A stretch of 64,000 bases of DNA from Haloprofundus halobius (lineage in GTDB: Archaea > Halobacteriota > Halobacteria > Halobacteriales > Haloferacaceae): assembly GCF_020097835.1 (NCBI RefSeq), contig NZ_CP083666.1, forward strand, positions 248,001-312,000. The letters run 5' to 3'. Below the pieces are notes generated by a model that saw nothing but the letters and a program-made list of their open reading frames with translations, was not told the DNA's origin and made no database searches. Shown here piece by piece: positions 16,096-25,477 of this stretch (position 1 is the stretch's first letter; each line of letters opens with the position of its first letter). A program made the translations under genes and the position numbers.

Positions 16096-16986
16096 TCACC
16101 GTATCTTTCGGACGTCGCTCACGTCGAGTCCCGACTCCGAGATTTCGACCTCGAAGCGGACGATGTTCTCGCCCTCGATGCGCGAGAGCACGCCGCGGAA
16201 CTCCTCGACGACCATCGTCCGGGCGCGCTTCGACCCGCCGGACTCCCACCGAAAGCGGAGCGTCCCGCTGGCGGCGTCGGTCAGGAGTCCCAACTCCCGG
16301 GGATCGAGCGTCTCCTCGTTGACCAGCAGGATGATGAGGCCGCCCCAGTGGTAGGCGGCCTTTCGGAGTCCTTTCATCACCATCGCGATATCGGACCACG
16401 CCATCTCGTCGGAGATCGCGCCGACGAGGTCGGTGATGGAGTCGACGAGAACCAGATTACCCGCGGCGTGCTCGCCGAGATACTCGCCGAGCGCGCTCAA
16501 CACGTTGTCGCGACCGTGCCGCTTCCCCAAATCGCGGATGGTGGACGTCTCGCCGACGTACCACTCCCGCGGGATGGGACTCAACTGGAAGTACTCCGGC
16601 GAGAAGTCGCGGAACCGAATCTCCGAGAGCGCCCCGTCGACGATGTCGTCGGAGAGCGTGTACGCCAACTCCCGACCGAGATACTCCTCGTCGGTCGTAA
16701 ACGAGAGGTAGTGGACCTCGTCGGGAAGCCGCGTGTTGTCGCCGAGCGACCCGTAGTACAACTCGAACAGGTCGGCGTCGGCGTGCGCCAGCGCGTTCAT
16801 CGCCGCGCACGTCTGCAGGAACTCCCGCGCACCCGCTCCGGACTCCCCCGATAGGAGGACGACGTTGCCCGGCGGCGCGCCCCCGCCGATGATGGAGTCG
16901 AAGCGAGAAACGCCGAAGGGGATCTTCTCCATGGCCGCCCGTCGGCGGCCGTCGGGATAGTCGTTACGCCGGACAGTCGACTCCAT
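16096..16986 (-). CDS. KaiC/RAD55-like ATPase-fold protein with altered Walker A (HTR-like)
   Basis: A 296-residue RecA/KaiC-fold protein like the haloarchaeal HTR-like proteins. The opening MEKIPFGVSRFDSIIGGG is the typical KaiC entry. The Walker A position reads GESGAGARE (47-55): the Lys-Ser/Thr pair is Arg-Glu, so normal ATP hydrolysis is doubtful. A Walker B-like strand NLVLVDSITDLV is present. The ATG at 16986 leaves 10 nt after the MptG-like gene; the in-frame ATG at 17013 would overlap it. Possibly a regulatory or signalling RecA fold. Confidence 0.75.
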   Translation of the reverse strand: MESTVRRNDYPDGRRRAAMEKIPFGVSRFDSIIGGGAPPGNVVLLSGESGAGAREFLQTCAAMNALAHADADLFELYYGSLGDNTRLPDEVHYLSFTTDEEYLGRELAYTLSDDIVDGALSEIRFRDFSPEYFQLSPIPREWYVGETSTIRDLGKRHGRDNVLSALGEYLGEHAAGNLVLVDSITDLVGAISDEMAWSDIAMVMKGLRKAAYHWGGLIILLVNEETLDPRELGLLTDAASGTLRFRWESGGSKRARTMVVEEFRGVLSRIEGENIVRFEVEISESGLDVSDVRKIR

Positions 16987-16996
16987 TGACCGTTCG

Positions 16997-17983
16997 TCAC
17001 TCGATTCGCGCACCGGCGCTCCGCGACGCGGAGACGAGCACCTCGCCGTCGATTCCGGCCGACGCCAGCGCCGCCTCGCCGGCTTCCTGCGCAGCGTCGG
17101 CGCGCGTGGCGTCGGTGACGCCGTACACGGCCGGGCCCCACGAAGACTGCCCCGCGCCGTACACCGCTGGCGCGTCGGAAAGGGATGCGACGAGTTCGCC
17201 GACCGGCGGCCGGTAGACGCCGCCCTGCTCGTCGGCGTACCACGCGCCGTTGAGGCGGCCGATTTCGGCGACCGCCTCGCCGAACCGCTCGGGTGCGTCG
17301 GCGGCGACGGCCGGCAACACCTCGCGGACGACCGCTCCCGAGATTCGGTCGGCGAGGGCGGGGTCCGCGCGTTCGACGGCGGCGCGCATGCTCGCGTCCT
17401 CGTCGGCGTCGCTCTTGCCCGGTTCGGCGTCGGGGAGGACGACCAGGAACCGCCAGTCGTCGGGAATCTTGTGCTGGGCGGCCACCGCAGGAACGTTCCA
17501 CTCGCCGTCTGCGGGCCTGTCGGCGGTGAAGCGCGCCGTCGGGTGGCCGGCGTCGAGGACGAATCCTCCGGACTCGAAGGTGGCGACGCCGACGCCGGAG
17601 CGACCGCCGCGGCCCAACGCCGGAGCGTTCTCCCGAACCCTGGGCGCGCGGTCGTACGCCCCGGCGACGCCCGCGAACACCGAAAGCGCCAGTTGCGTCC
17701 CGCTGCCGAGACCCATGTGCCGCGGCAACGACGACTCGACGCGGACGTGTGCGCCCGAGACGCCGAGTAACTCGGTCGCTCGGGTAGCGTATTCGCGAAC
17801 CGTCTCGGCCTGCGCGTCGACCTCGACGTGGAGGTCGACCGTCACCCCGTCGTCGGCCACCACGTCGACGACGAGTTCCGGCGTGTCGAGCGCGACGCCG
17901 AGCGCGCCGTACAACCGCTCGTGGGCGAGGCTCAGATTGCAGAACCCGAAGTGGAGTCGCCCGGAGGCGGTGACGCGCGTCAT
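16997..17983 (-). CDS. mptG: GHMP-family beta-ribofuranosylaminobenzene 5'-phosphate synthase-like (MptG)
   Basis: A 328-residue GHMP-fold protein. The GHMP phosphate loop PRHMGLGSGTQLALS spans 87-101, and RLHFGFCNLS opens the chain as in MptG. In methanogens MptG condenses PRPP with p-aminobenzoate to begin methanopterin synthesis. Haloarchaea use folates, so the pterin made here, if any, is unclear. It is the first gene of a leftward run, with the KaiC-like gene 10 nt downstream. The assignment to the MptG-like family is good; the reaction is inferred. Confidence 0.8.
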   Translation of the reverse strand: MTRVTASGRLHFGFCNLSLAHERLYGALGVALDTPELVVDVVADDGVTVDLHVEVDAQAETVREYATRATELLGVSGAHVRVESSLPRHMGLGSGTQLALSVFAGVAGAYDRAPRVRENAPALGRGGRSGVGVATFESGGFVLDAGHPTARFTADRPADGEWNVPAVAAQHKIPDDWRFLVVLPDAEPGKSDADEDASMRAAVERADPALADRISGAVVREVLPAVAADAPERFGEAVAEIGRLNGAWYADEQGGVYRPPVGELVASLSDAPAVYGAGQSSWGPAVYGVTDATRADAAQEAGEAALASAGIDGEVLVSASRSAGARIE

Positions 17984-18058
17984 TGGGCGTCGTTCGTAAC
18001 GCCGTCGTATCGGGATTTCGACGGTGGCAACGCTGGACGGTGTTTTTGCCCCCTCCGC

Positions 18059-18376
18059 TTACGACGGGAGCGGGCAGAGACTCGCGGTGAACACGGCGAC
18101 TTCGTCGGTGTCGTTTCGCGCGCCGTGGACGACGCCGCGTTCGTGGAGGACGACCCCCGGCGCGTCGATTTTCTCCTCGTCGTCGCCCTGAAGCACGGTC
18201 ACGGTCCCGCGAAGCACGTGAAAGACGTTCGTGCTGTCGGCGTGCTCGTGCGGCGAGAGCTCCGCGCCGGGGCCGAGCGCGAACGCCTTCACCAGCACGT
18301 CGTCGGTGACGACGAGCTCCGCCGTCTCGACTTCTTCCTCCTTCGGGTCGAGGTCTTCGAGTCGGTCGAGTGTCAT
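18059..18376 (-). CDS. Small cupin-domain protein
   Basis: A 105-residue single cupin. Candidate metal ligands are H43 and H45 in SPHEHADSTNVFHVLRG and H84 in ERGVVHGARN, spaced as in cupin motifs 1 and 2. The ligand or substrate is unknown. It lies 75 nt left of the MptG-like gene's start and on the same strand, so it could be the start of that run, though the gap is wide enough for a separate promoter. Confidence 0.8.
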   Translation of the reverse strand: MTLDRLEDLDPKEEEVETAELVVTDDVLVKAFALGPGAELSPHEHADSTNVFHVLRGTVTVLQGDDEEKIDAPGVVLHERGVVHGARNDTDEVAVFTASLCPLPS

Positions 18377-18507
18377 GGCCGTGACGACGATGGCGTGGCG
18401 AATAAGCGTGGCGTCGTTCGCTCACTCTGCTCTCGGCCCCCGGCCCCGGTTCCGACCCTCGACCCTTCGCCCCTGCGCTTACCTCGCTCGCTCCCGTACG
18501 CTCCACG

Positions 18508-18873
18508 ATGGATACAGACCGCGTCCCCGACGGCTGGTACGAGGAGTCCGACCCCGAGTTCATCGACCGCAAGTACGACCCCCGACCGGTCACCGTCTTC
18601 CGGCACGTCGACCACGGCGCGACGCTCGTGGCGATGCCGTCGGAACCGAACACCGAACACGCCGAGACGGACACGTATCGCCTCGCCGTCGCCGACGAAG
18701 AGACCTCGAACTTCGGCGACGTGGAACCGTTCGCGGAGGTCCGCGGCGACGACGAGGCGCTCGACGCCGCCGAGACGTTCGCAGCGGCGTACAACGCCGA
18801 AGGCGGCGGCGATGCAGGTATCGAAGCCGGAAAACGGGCGGTGGCCGACGAGCAGAAGACCGACAGGGAGTAG
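18508..18873 (+). CDS. Acidic haloarchaeal protein, unknown
   Basis: A 121-residue acidic soluble protein opening MDTDRVPDGWYEESDPEFID. It has a few likely beta strands (PVTVFRHV, ATLVAMPS, DTYRLAVADE) and an alpha-helical C-terminus. There is no cysteine, membrane segment or known motif. It converges on the 105-residue gene to its right with a 7-nt gap. The function is unknown. Confidence 0.65.
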   Translation: MDTDRVPDGWYEESDPEFIDRKYDPRPVTVFRHVDHGATLVAMPSEPNTEHAETDTYRLAVADEETSNFGDVEPFAEVRGDDEALDAAETFAAAYNAEGGGDAGIEAGKRAVADEQKTDRE

Positions 18874-18880
18874 AGTTGGT

Positions 18881-19198
18881 TCAGACGAGTTCTTCGGCGA
18901 CGACCGACGCCGACAGCAGTTTCGGGTCGACCGCGAGGTCGGCCTGCCCCTTCGCGAACTCCGGTAGCGACTGCTCGGCGTAGACGACGACGCGAACGTC
19001 GGGATTCAGTTCCTTCGCCAGCGGAATCGCCGTCGCCTCCGCCACGTCGGTGAGGACGACGAGGCCGGCGTCGACGATGCCGGCGTCTTCGAGCGCCGGG
19101 CGGGTGACGATGCCGTCGATACGCGTGAGTTCGACGCCTTCGGCGGCGAGGGCGTCGGCCAGTCCGTTCTCGTCGGGACCGCAGAGTATCGCTTTCAT
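18881..19198 (-). CDS. DUF7126-type protein downstream of guaA
   Basis: A 105-residue Rossmann-like protein opening MKAILCGPDENGLADALAAEG; it looks like one receiver-type or flavodoxin-type alpha/beta domain without the catalytic Asp trio. The type is regularly found behind GMP synthase in haloarchaea. It follows guaA by 49 nt on the same strand and closes the pyrG-guaA run. The function is unknown; a regulator of nucleotide synthesis is a guess. Confidence 0.7.
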   Translation of the reverse strand: MKAILCGPDENGLADALAAEGVELTRIDGIVTRPALEDAGIVDAGLVVLTDVAEATAIPLAKELNPDVRVVVYAEQSLPEFAKGQADLAVDPKLLSASVVAEELV

Positions 19199-19247
19199 AT
19201 AGTGTGTGAGGTTCGGAGGGTTGTGTGAGGGAGGTGCGTTCGTCGGG

Positions 19248-20165
19248 TTACTCGTACTCGATGGTCGCCGGCGGCTTGTGTGTCACGTCGTAGACGACGC
19301 GGGCGACGGTGTCGTTCGTGCCGGTGATCCGGCTCTGGATGCGCTGGAGCGTCTCCCAGTCGAGTTCCTGGGCGCGGGCGGTCATCCCGTCGCGGCTCTC
19401 GACGGAGCGGACGGCGACGATCCAGCCGTGGACGCGGTTGTCCCCCTTCACGCCGGTGCCTTTGCCGACGACGGCGGCGAACGCCTGCCACGGGTCGTAC
19501 GCTTCCAGTTCCTCTTCGACGACGTGACACGCCTCACGGGCCACCTCGACTTTCTCCTGGGTCACCTCGCCGACGACGCGGACGGCGAGACCGGGGCCGG
19601 GGAACGGCATCCGCTCGGCGACGACCGCTTCGAGGTCCAGCGCGCGGGCGACTTCGCGGACCTCGTCCTTGTAGAGGTCGCGGACCGGTTCGACGATGCC
19701 CTCGAAGTCGACGACGTCCGGCAGGCCGCCGACGTTGTGGTGCGACTTGATGCCGCCCTCCGACTCGATGCGGTCGGGGTAGATGGTTCCCTGCACCAGG
19801 TAGTCGGCGTCGGTGTCTCTGGCTTCGCGCTCGAACTCGCGGATGAACTGTTCGCCGATGACCTCGCGCTTGACTTCGGGGTCGACGACGCCCGAGAGCG
19901 CCTCGAAGAACCGCTCGTGGGCGTCGACGACGCGGAGGCTCTCCATGAAGCTGAAGATCTCACGGATACCCTCCGTCTCGCCTTTCCGCATCAGACCGGT
20001 ATCGACGTAGACGGGAGTGAGTTGCTCGCCGATCGCCTCGTACGCGAGCGCGGCGGCGACAGAGGAGTCGACGCCACCCGACAGCGCGATGACAGCGTTG
20101 GCGTCGCCGACTTCCTCGCGAATCTCGGCGACGGCTTCTTGGATGAAGGAGTCGGTGTCGACCAT
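19248..20165 (-). CDS. guaA: GMP synthase, ATP pyrophosphatase subunit (GuaAb)
   Basis: A 305-residue GMP synthetase subunit B. The PP-loop SGGVDSS is at 29-35, and the chain ends with the GMP synthase dimerisation domain ([17 protein letters not shown]). It aminates XMP to GMP using ammonia from a separate glutaminase subunit, which is not in this window. Its ATG overlaps the stop codon of pyrG by one base (TGATG), so translation is coupled. Confidence 0.95.
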   Translation of the reverse strand: MVDTDSFIQEAVAEIREEVGDANAVIALSGGVDSSVAAALAYEAIGEQLTPVYVDTGLMRKGETEGIREIFSFMESLRVVDAHERFFEALSGVVDPEVKREVIGEQFIREFEREARDTDADYLVQGTIYPDRIESEGGIKSHHNVGGLPDVVDFEGIVEPVRDLYKDEVREVARALDLEAVVAERMPFPGPGLAVRVVGEVTQEKVEVAREACHVVEEELEAYDPWQAFAAVVGKGTGVKGDNRVHGWIVAVRSVESRDGMTARAQELDWETLQRIQSRITGTNDTVARVVYDVTHKPPATIEYE

Positions 20166-21811
20166 CAGGCCTGCACCTCCGTGACTTCCTCGGTGCGTTC
20201 GAGAATCGCTTCGACGAGGCCGACGAACGGCGGACTCGCTCTGTCGGGCCGCGAGCGGTACTCGGGGTGGAACTGCGTCCCGATGAAGTACGGCTGGTCG
20301 TCGAGTTCGACGATTTCCATGCGATTACCGGATTTCCCCGAGAACGTCAGCGCACCGGATTCGAGATCCGAGAGGAACTCGGGGTTCACCTCGTAGCGGT
20401 GGCGGTGACGTTCGGTGCAGGTGTCGGCACCGTAGACGCGGTACGCGAGCGTCCCCGTCTCGATCTCCGTCTCGTGCGCGCCGAGGCGCATCGTCCCGCC
20501 CATCTCGTCGAGATCGTACTGCTCGGGGAGGAGGTCGATAACGGGGTGGTCGGTGTCGGGATCCAGTTCCGCCGAGTGAGCGTCTTCCCATCCGAGGACG
20601 TTGCGCGCGTACTCGACGACGGCCATCTGGAAGCCGAGACAGAGGCCGAGGAAGGGAACGTCGTTCTCGCGGGCGTAGCGAATCGCTTCTATCTTCCCCT
20701 CGGTGCCGCGGGAGCCGAACCCGCCGGGGACGACGATGCCGTCGGCGCTCTCGAGGCGCTCTGTGTGGTGGTCGCGCATCTCGTCGGAGTCGACCCAGTG
20801 GACGTTCACCTCGATGCCCGTCTCGATACCGGCGTGTTTCAGCGCCTCTCGGACCGACATGTAGGCGTCTTCGAGGTCGTACTTGCCGACGAGCGCCACG
20901 TCGACGGAGCCCTCGCGGTTGCGCGTCACCAGGTCGCGCCAGCGACTGTCGCGTTCGTCGGGGGGAAGCGCCTCGTCGTCGAGCGAGAGGCGTTCCATCA
21001 CGTACTCGTCGAGGCCTTCCTCCTCGACCATCAGCGGGACGTGGTAGATATCGTCGACGTCGGGGTTCGAGAAGACTGCCTCGGTGGGAACGTCGCAGAA
21101 CAGCGCGATCTTCTCCTTGGTGTCGATGTCGAGGCGGTCCTGGTTGCGCCCGATGAGGATGTCGGGCTGAAGCCCGATGCTTCGGAGCTCCTTGACGCTG
21201 TGCTGGGTGGGTTTGGTCTTCTGCTCGCCGTTCTTCGAGTCGGGGACGAGCGTGACGTGCATGAACAGGATGTCGTCTTCGTCCTCCTCGTGGGCGAACT
21301 GCCGGAGCGCTTCGAGATACGGCATCGACTCGATGTCGCCGACCGTCCCGCCGACTTCGACGAGACAGACGTCGCTGCCCGCGGCGGCCTCGCGGACGCG
21401 CCGCTTGATGTCGTCGGTGATGTGCGGGATTATCTGGACTGTCTTCCCGAGGTAGTCGCCGGCGCGCTCCTTCTCGATGACGTGCTGGTACGTCTTGCCC
21501 GTGGTGACGTTGTGGTCGGAGGTCATGTCGACCCCGAGGAACCGCTCGTAGTTCCCGAGGTCCAAGTCGACCTCGCCGCCGTCTTTCAGCACGTACACCT
21601 CGCCGTGCTGGTACGGGTTCATCGTTCCGGCGTCGACGTTCAGGTACGGGTCGATCTTCACCGCGGTGACGTCGAACCCGGCGTTCGACAGCAAGCGCCC
21701 GGTACTGGCTGCCGTGATTCCTTTGCCGAGTCCGGACATCACACCCCCGGTGACGAAAATGAACTTCCTCCCTAGATTCGGGTTGTAGCCCGTGTCGGGT
21801 TCCGTCGGCAT
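20165..21811 (-). CDS. pyrG: CTP synthase
   Basis: A 548-residue CTP synthase of normal length. The synthetase domain begins [21 protein letters not shown] and the C-terminal glutaminase domain has the nucleophile Cys in [10 protein letters not shown]. It converts UTP to CTP with glutamine. It is first in the run pyrG-guaA-DUF7126, joining the two amidotransferase steps of purine and pyrimidine synthesis. Confidence 0.96.
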   Translation of the reverse strand: MPTEPDTGYNPNLGRKFIFVTGGVMSGLGKGITAASTGRLLSNAGFDVTAVKIDPYLNVDAGTMNPYQHGEVYVLKDGGEVDLDLGNYERFLGVDMTSDHNVTTGKTYQHVIEKERAGDYLGKTVQIIPHITDDIKRRVREAAAGSDVCLVEVGGTVGDIESMPYLEALRQFAHEEDEDDILFMHVTLVPDSKNGEQKTKPTQHSVKELRSIGLQPDILIGRNQDRLDIDTKEKIALFCDVPTEAVFSNPDVDDIYHVPLMVEEEGLDEYVMERLSLDDEALPPDERDSRWRDLVTRNREGSVDVALVGKYDLEDAYMSVREALKHAGIETGIEVNVHWVDSDEMRDHHTERLESADGIVVPGGFGSRGTEGKIEAIRYARENDVPFLGLCLGFQMAVVEYARNVLGWEDAHSAELDPDTDHPVIDLLPEQYDLDEMGGTMRLGAHETEIETGTLAYRVYGADTCTERHRHRYEVNPEFLSDLESGALTFSGKSGNRMEIVELDDQPYFIGTQFHPEYRSRPDRASPPFVGLVEAILERTEEVTEVQA

Positions 21812-22036
21812 ACCGACTGTGCGCGAGGCCCGTTGAAGAACGTTTCGTCACGCGCAAACGTTTGCGAGAGGCCCACAAACCCACGCTCCGTGATTGGTAC
21901 TTCAGCTGTCACCTACGCGGGGCCAGACGACGCCTCCGCCCGCCTCGCCGTTGGCGTTCTCTGCGGATTCGACACGAACTATCGTATCCGAATCGGCGGC
22001 AGAAACGTCTATCCGCCTGCCCGTCTATGGACGAAC

Positions 22037-22816
22037 GTGCCGCCGACTCACGACTACCATATTCACTCGACGTACTCGGACGGCAAGTTCCTCTATCGGA
22101 TGCTGCGCGCGGCCGAGGAGGCCGGTCTCGACGCCGTCGGGTTCGCCGACCACTGCAACGCCTCCACCCGCGACGAGGCCCGCCAGCGGACCTACGAACT
22201 CGGCTTCAACCTCGACCAGACGTATCCACGTCGGCGGGCGGCCATCGACTCGCTCCGCGAGCAGTTCGACGTCCGCATCTTCGACGCCGTCGAGATGGAC
22301 TACGACCCGCGCGACGAAGACGACATTCGCGCCTTCCTCGACGACGCCGGGTTCGACTACGCCGTCGGGAGCGTCCACCGCCTCGACGGCACCAACGTCC
22401 ACACCGAAGGTTTCTTCGCGGCGAAATCGGAGGCCGAACAGCAGGCGTACGTCGACAACTACTTCGAGAAACTCGTCTCGCTCGTCGACTCGGAACTGTT
22501 CGAGATCGCCGCCCACGTCGACCTCGTGGAACGAAACCCCGCGCTCCGAGGCTACTCCACCGTCGACCACTACGAACGCGTCGCCGACGCGTTCGCGCGC
22601 TCGCGGACCGTCCCCGAAATCAACGCGGGTCGCGTGCTTCGGGAGTACGGCGAGATTCACCCCGCTCCGCGACTGCTCGAACTGCTGCTCGAACGCGGCG
22701 TCGGCTTCACTCTCGGCACCGACTCGCACCGCCCGCGCGAACTCCGCGAGCGTCTGCCGGTACTCGTAGAGTACTTCCAGGAGTACGACATCGAACCGGT
22801 CCGGCTGTTCGACTGA
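22037..22816 (+). CDS. PHP-domain phosphoesterase (histidinol-phosphatase-like)
   Basis: A 259-residue PHP protein. The first metal motif THDYHIHSTYSDG lies at residues 5-16 (H8, H10), followed by GFADHCNAS and the late motif TLGTDSHRP. The frame is open back to 21833, but the GTG at 22037 puts the PHP motif right at the N-terminus as in relatives. Histidinol phosphatase is possible, but no his genes are near, and PHP enzymes also act on other phosphoesters. Confidence 0.8.
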   Translation: MPPTHDYHIHSTYSDGKFLYRMLRAAEEAGLDAVGFADHCNASTRDEARQRTYELGFNLDQTYPRRRAAIDSLREQFDVRIFDAVEMDYDPRDEDDIRAFLDDAGFDYAVGSVHRLDGTNVHTEGFFAAKSEAEQQAYVDNYFEKLVSLVDSELFEIAAHVDLVERNPALRGYSTVDHYERVADAFARSRTVPEINAGRVLREYGEIHPAPRLLELLLERGVGFTLGTDSHRPRELRERLPVLVEYFQEYDIEPVRLFD

Positions 22817-22819
22817 CGG

Positions 22820-23968
22820 TCACTCGTTCTCTGTCGTCGCCGTCGCGTCGCTCTCGGCGTCCGCGTCCGTCTCGGCGTCGCCGAGGTCGTCGGCGCGCTT
22901 CCCGTCACCTTTCCCGGCCGCCTGAACGTTCTCGTCGGTTCGTTCGACGCCCGGAACCTCCAGAATCAGGTCGGGACCGAACGCGCTCGCGGGGGTCCGA
23001 TAGCCGGTCGGCGTGTCCCCGGCGAGCGTCTTCTCCGCGCAGAGAACGGCCGACTCGGCCGTGAGCGCGTAGACGTGCGGCGTTCGGAGTCGGGAGACGA
23101 CCCGCTCGCCGTTCTCGGAGGTGGCCTCGCCCCAGACGTACACCGTCGCGTCCGCTCGCTCATCGGCACTCGGATCCTCGGCGTAGCGGTCGACCAGTCG
23201 CTTGAGCAGACGCTTCGCCGGTCTCGTCTCGAGCAGCGGTGCGAGATATCGCTGGAGCTCCATCGTCCGCCGCGTCGACTCCGGAAACGTCGCGTACACT
23301 TCGATGTTCGGGATGCCTGTCGTCGTGTACGCCGTCGACACGTCGCCCCACGGGATGGTGACGGCGGTGCGCCACCCCCGACCGAAATCGATTTCGCGCG
23401 TCTTCCACCCGCTCGGTACGTGGCGGAGTTCACCGCCCTCGCGAATCGCGCCGCCCTCGCCGAGCGCCTCGATGGCCGTCTTCAGCGTCCCCATCGACAG
23501 CGATCCCGAGGTGTCGCACCCGAGTGCGAGATGCGTCGCCTCCGGCAGTCGTTCGGCGAGGTGGGCGGCGAGACAGTCGGTCGGCACGACGTCGAAGCCG
23601 ACACCCGGAAGGAGCGTGATTCCTGCGTCCTCGGCCTCGGGACCGCGGCGCTTCAGTCGCTCGAACACCTGAATCTCGCCGGTGATGTCGAGGTAGTTCG
23701 CGCCGACGTCGAGACAGGCCTCGACCATCGGTTCGGCGGTCTTCGAGAACGGTCCCGCGCAGTTCAACACGGTGTGGGCGTCGTCGATGCGGTCCGCGAC
23801 GGTGTCGAGCGAGGCGACGCGGGCGCGGACGCCGAGGTCGTCGGCTTGGTCGGTCACTTTCTCGGCGTCGCGGCCGACGAGAATCGGGTCGAGGCCACGC
23901 TCGACGGCCTTCTCGGCGACGAGCGACCCGGTGTAGCCGTACGAGCCGTAGAGGACGAGTTCGGACAT
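22820..23968 (-). CDS. Saccharopine dehydrogenase-like / trans-acting enoyl reductase family protein
   Basis: A 382-residue oxidoreductase. The NAD(P) loop GSYGYTG begins at residue 8, NCAGPFSKTAEPMVEACL follows, and GVGFDVVPTDCLAAHL is the family signature of trans-acting enoyl reductases and saccharopine dehydrogenase-like proteins. The likely role is reduction of a lipid or isoprenoid double bond, by analogy only. The last 35 residues are an acidic low-complexity tail. It converges on the PHP gene, 3 nt apart. Confidence 0.8.
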   Translation of the reverse strand: MSELVLYGSYGYTGSLVAEKAVERGLDPILVGRDAEKVTDQADDLGVRARVASLDTVADRIDDAHTVLNCAGPFSKTAEPMVEACLDVGANYLDITGEIQVFERLKRRGPEAEDAGITLLPGVGFDVVPTDCLAAHLAERLPEATHLALGCDTSGSLSMGTLKTAIEALGEGGAIREGGELRHVPSGWKTREIDFGRGWRTAVTIPWGDVSTAYTTTGIPNIEVYATFPESTRRTMELQRYLAPLLETRPAKRLLKRLVDRYAEDPSADERADATVYVWGEATSENGERVVSRLRTPHVYALTAESAVLCAEKTLAGDTPTGYRTPASAFGPDLILEVPGVERTDENVQAAGKGDGKRADDLGDAETDADAESDATATTENE

Positions 23969-24086
23969 ACTGTCACGGTACGGTACCCTGACTGTTGGGC
24001 GTTGCGGCATCTCTCCCCCGACGGAGCGAAGCAGACGACTCTGCCGCGACCGGTGACTTTTGGCCTCGTCTCCCCGAACCCGACCC

Positions 24087-24932
24087 ATGGAGTTCCCACG
24101 ACTCGGTCTCGGGACGTACCAGAACAAAGACCTCGACCAGTGCGCGACGAGCGTCGAGACGGCTCTCGACGTCGGCTACCGGCACATCGACACCGCGCAG
24201 GGCTACGACAACGAGGAGGCCGTCGGCGACGGAATCCGCGCGAGCGTAGCGAGTGCAGGCTCGTCAGAGCGGAGCGCTGACGGCGTTTCGGCGGCCGACA
24301 TCGACCGCGACGACCTGTTCGTCGCCACCAAACTCGACACGGACAACCTCGGCTACGACGACGTGATCGAGACGGGTCGCGAGAGCGCCGAGAAGCTTGG
24401 CGTCGACACCATCGACCTGCTGTACGTCCACTGGCCGCTGAACACCTACGACCCCGAGGAGACGCTGCCCGCGCTCGACGAACTCCGCGACGAGGGCGTC
24501 ATCGACCACGTCGGCCTGAGCAACTTCCGGCCCGACCAACTCGACGAGGCGAAAGACCACCTCGACGCGCCGATCTTCGCCCACCAGGTCGAGATGCACC
24601 CGATGCTCCAGCAGGAGGAGCTCCGCGAGTACGCCCGCAAAGACGACCACTGGCTGGTCGCGTACTGCCCCATCGCCCGCAACGATGTCGCCGACGTCTC
24701 CGAGATTCAAGATATCGCGGAGAAGCACGGGTCGACGCCCGCGCAGGTCGCACTCGCGTGGTTGCTCTCGAAAGACGAGGTCGCGCCCATCCCGAAAGCG
24801 ACCGGCGAAGACCACATCCGCCAGAACTTCGAGGCGACGGAACTCGAACTGGACGACGACGACGTTTCGACCATCGACTCGCTCGACCGCGAGGAGCGTA
24901 TCGTCGACTTCGACGACGCGCCGTGGAATTAG
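24087..24932 (+). CDS. Aldo/keto reductase
   Basis: A 281-residue TIM-barrel aldo/keto reductase. The catalytic tetrad is visible: D35 and Y40 (HIDTAQGY), the Lys in VATKLD near 82 and the His in LLYVHWPL. The C-terminal cofactor loop is IPKATGEDHIRQNF. Residues about 52-69 are an inserted Ala/Ser/Glu-rich loop absent in bacterial relatives, encoded by a repeat-like GC-rich stretch. It reduces carbonyls with NADPH; the substrate is unknown. Divergent from the enoyl-reductase-like gene, 118 nt between starts. Confidence 0.88.
   Translation: MEFPRLGLGTYQNKDLDQCATSVETALDVGYRHIDTAQGYDNEEAVGDGIRASVASAGSSERSADGVSAADIDRDDLFVATKLDTDNLGYDDVIETGRESAEKLGVDTIDLLYVHWPLNTYDPEETLPALDELRDEGVIDHVGLSNFRPDQLDEAKDHLDAPIFAHQVEMHPMLQQEELREYARKDDHWLVAYCPIARNDVADVSEIQDIAEKHGSTPAQVALAWLLSKDEVAPIPKATGEDHIRQNFEATELELDDDDVSTIDSLDREERIVDFDDAPWN
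24240..24293 (+). repeat. Repeat-like insert in aldo/keto reductase
   Basis: In-frame insert of about 54 nt with near-repeats GAGCGTAGCGAGTGC and GTCAGAGCGGAGCGC, and an inverted pair CGTCAG/CTGACG at 24261-24281. Low-complexity inserts of this style recur in haloarchaeal ORFs. It adds a polar loop to the protein without breaking the frame. Confidence 0.5.
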
Positions 24933-24958
24933 GTCTGAGCGATCGAGCTAGCTGATTT

Positions 24959-24974
24959 CGGTCGGATTCGACCG
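24959..24974. terminator. Possible hairpin after aldo/keto reductase
   Basis: CGGTCG and CGACCG flank GATT, 27 nt after the TAG of the aldo/keto reductase gene. It could end the transcript, although archaeal termination depends more on T-runs, which are weak here. Confidence 0.35.
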
Positions 24975-25192
24975 TGAAACTACTTTCACCACGGTTGGCT
25001 CGTCCTTATTGCACCAGAAGCCGTCTGAGTAAAACGCGAGCATTCGGTAACGGTCGGTGGTGGGACACCGACGCGGTGCTCGTTCCCCTTGGGAGGATTG
25101 AGCATGTGGAGACAGACGGTTTCACGACAAAGCAGTTTCGACGAAGACGAACCGCACAGGCGCATAGAGAGGGCTCACCGCGGAGGGAGACG

Positions 25193-25450
25193 ATGAGTCG
25201 CGAGACGGCGAGCGTCGAGGCGGACAGCGACGAACCGCCGCCGACACGCGCCCAGACGCGCACCGTCGTCGCGGTCGCGCTCCTGTTCACGCTACTCGGT
25301 GCGACGCTCCCGCGGTTGGCAAGCGGCGACCCGCTCGCCGCGTGGCAGATACTCCTGCTGTCGGTCCTCGGACTCGCCGCGGGCGTCGCGACGCTCGGCG
25401 AGGAACCGATTCGGGCCGCCGCGGACGTGTATCGCGACAGCAGGCGCTAA
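25193..25450 (+). CDS. Small two-helix membrane protein
   Basis: An 85-residue protein with a polar N-terminus and two helices (about 25-42 and 49-66) joined by PRLASGDP. The start at 25193 is the only ATG before the first helix; open frame further upstream is not protein-like. It is convergent with the MFS gene, 27 nt away. The function is unknown. Confidence 0.6.
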   Translation: MSRETASVEADSDEPPPTRAQTRTVVAVALLFTLLGATLPRLASGDPLAAWQILLLSVLGLAAGVATLGEEPIRAAADVYRDSRR

Positions 25451-25477
25451 GGTCGGTCGACGGCCGCCGTGTCGGTG

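Noticed and set aside
16797-18794. 665-codon minus-strand frame
   Set aside because: It covers mptG and the cupin gene in another frame and has a biased Arg/Gly composition with no domain.
20267-21884. Long frames on both strands over pyrG (502 and 519 codons)
   Set aside because: pyrG has complete synthetase and glutaminase motifs; the others are shadows.
21833-22036. N-terminal extension of the PHP protein
   Set aside because: The frame is open but the added residues are unlike the family; the GTG at 22037 fits better.
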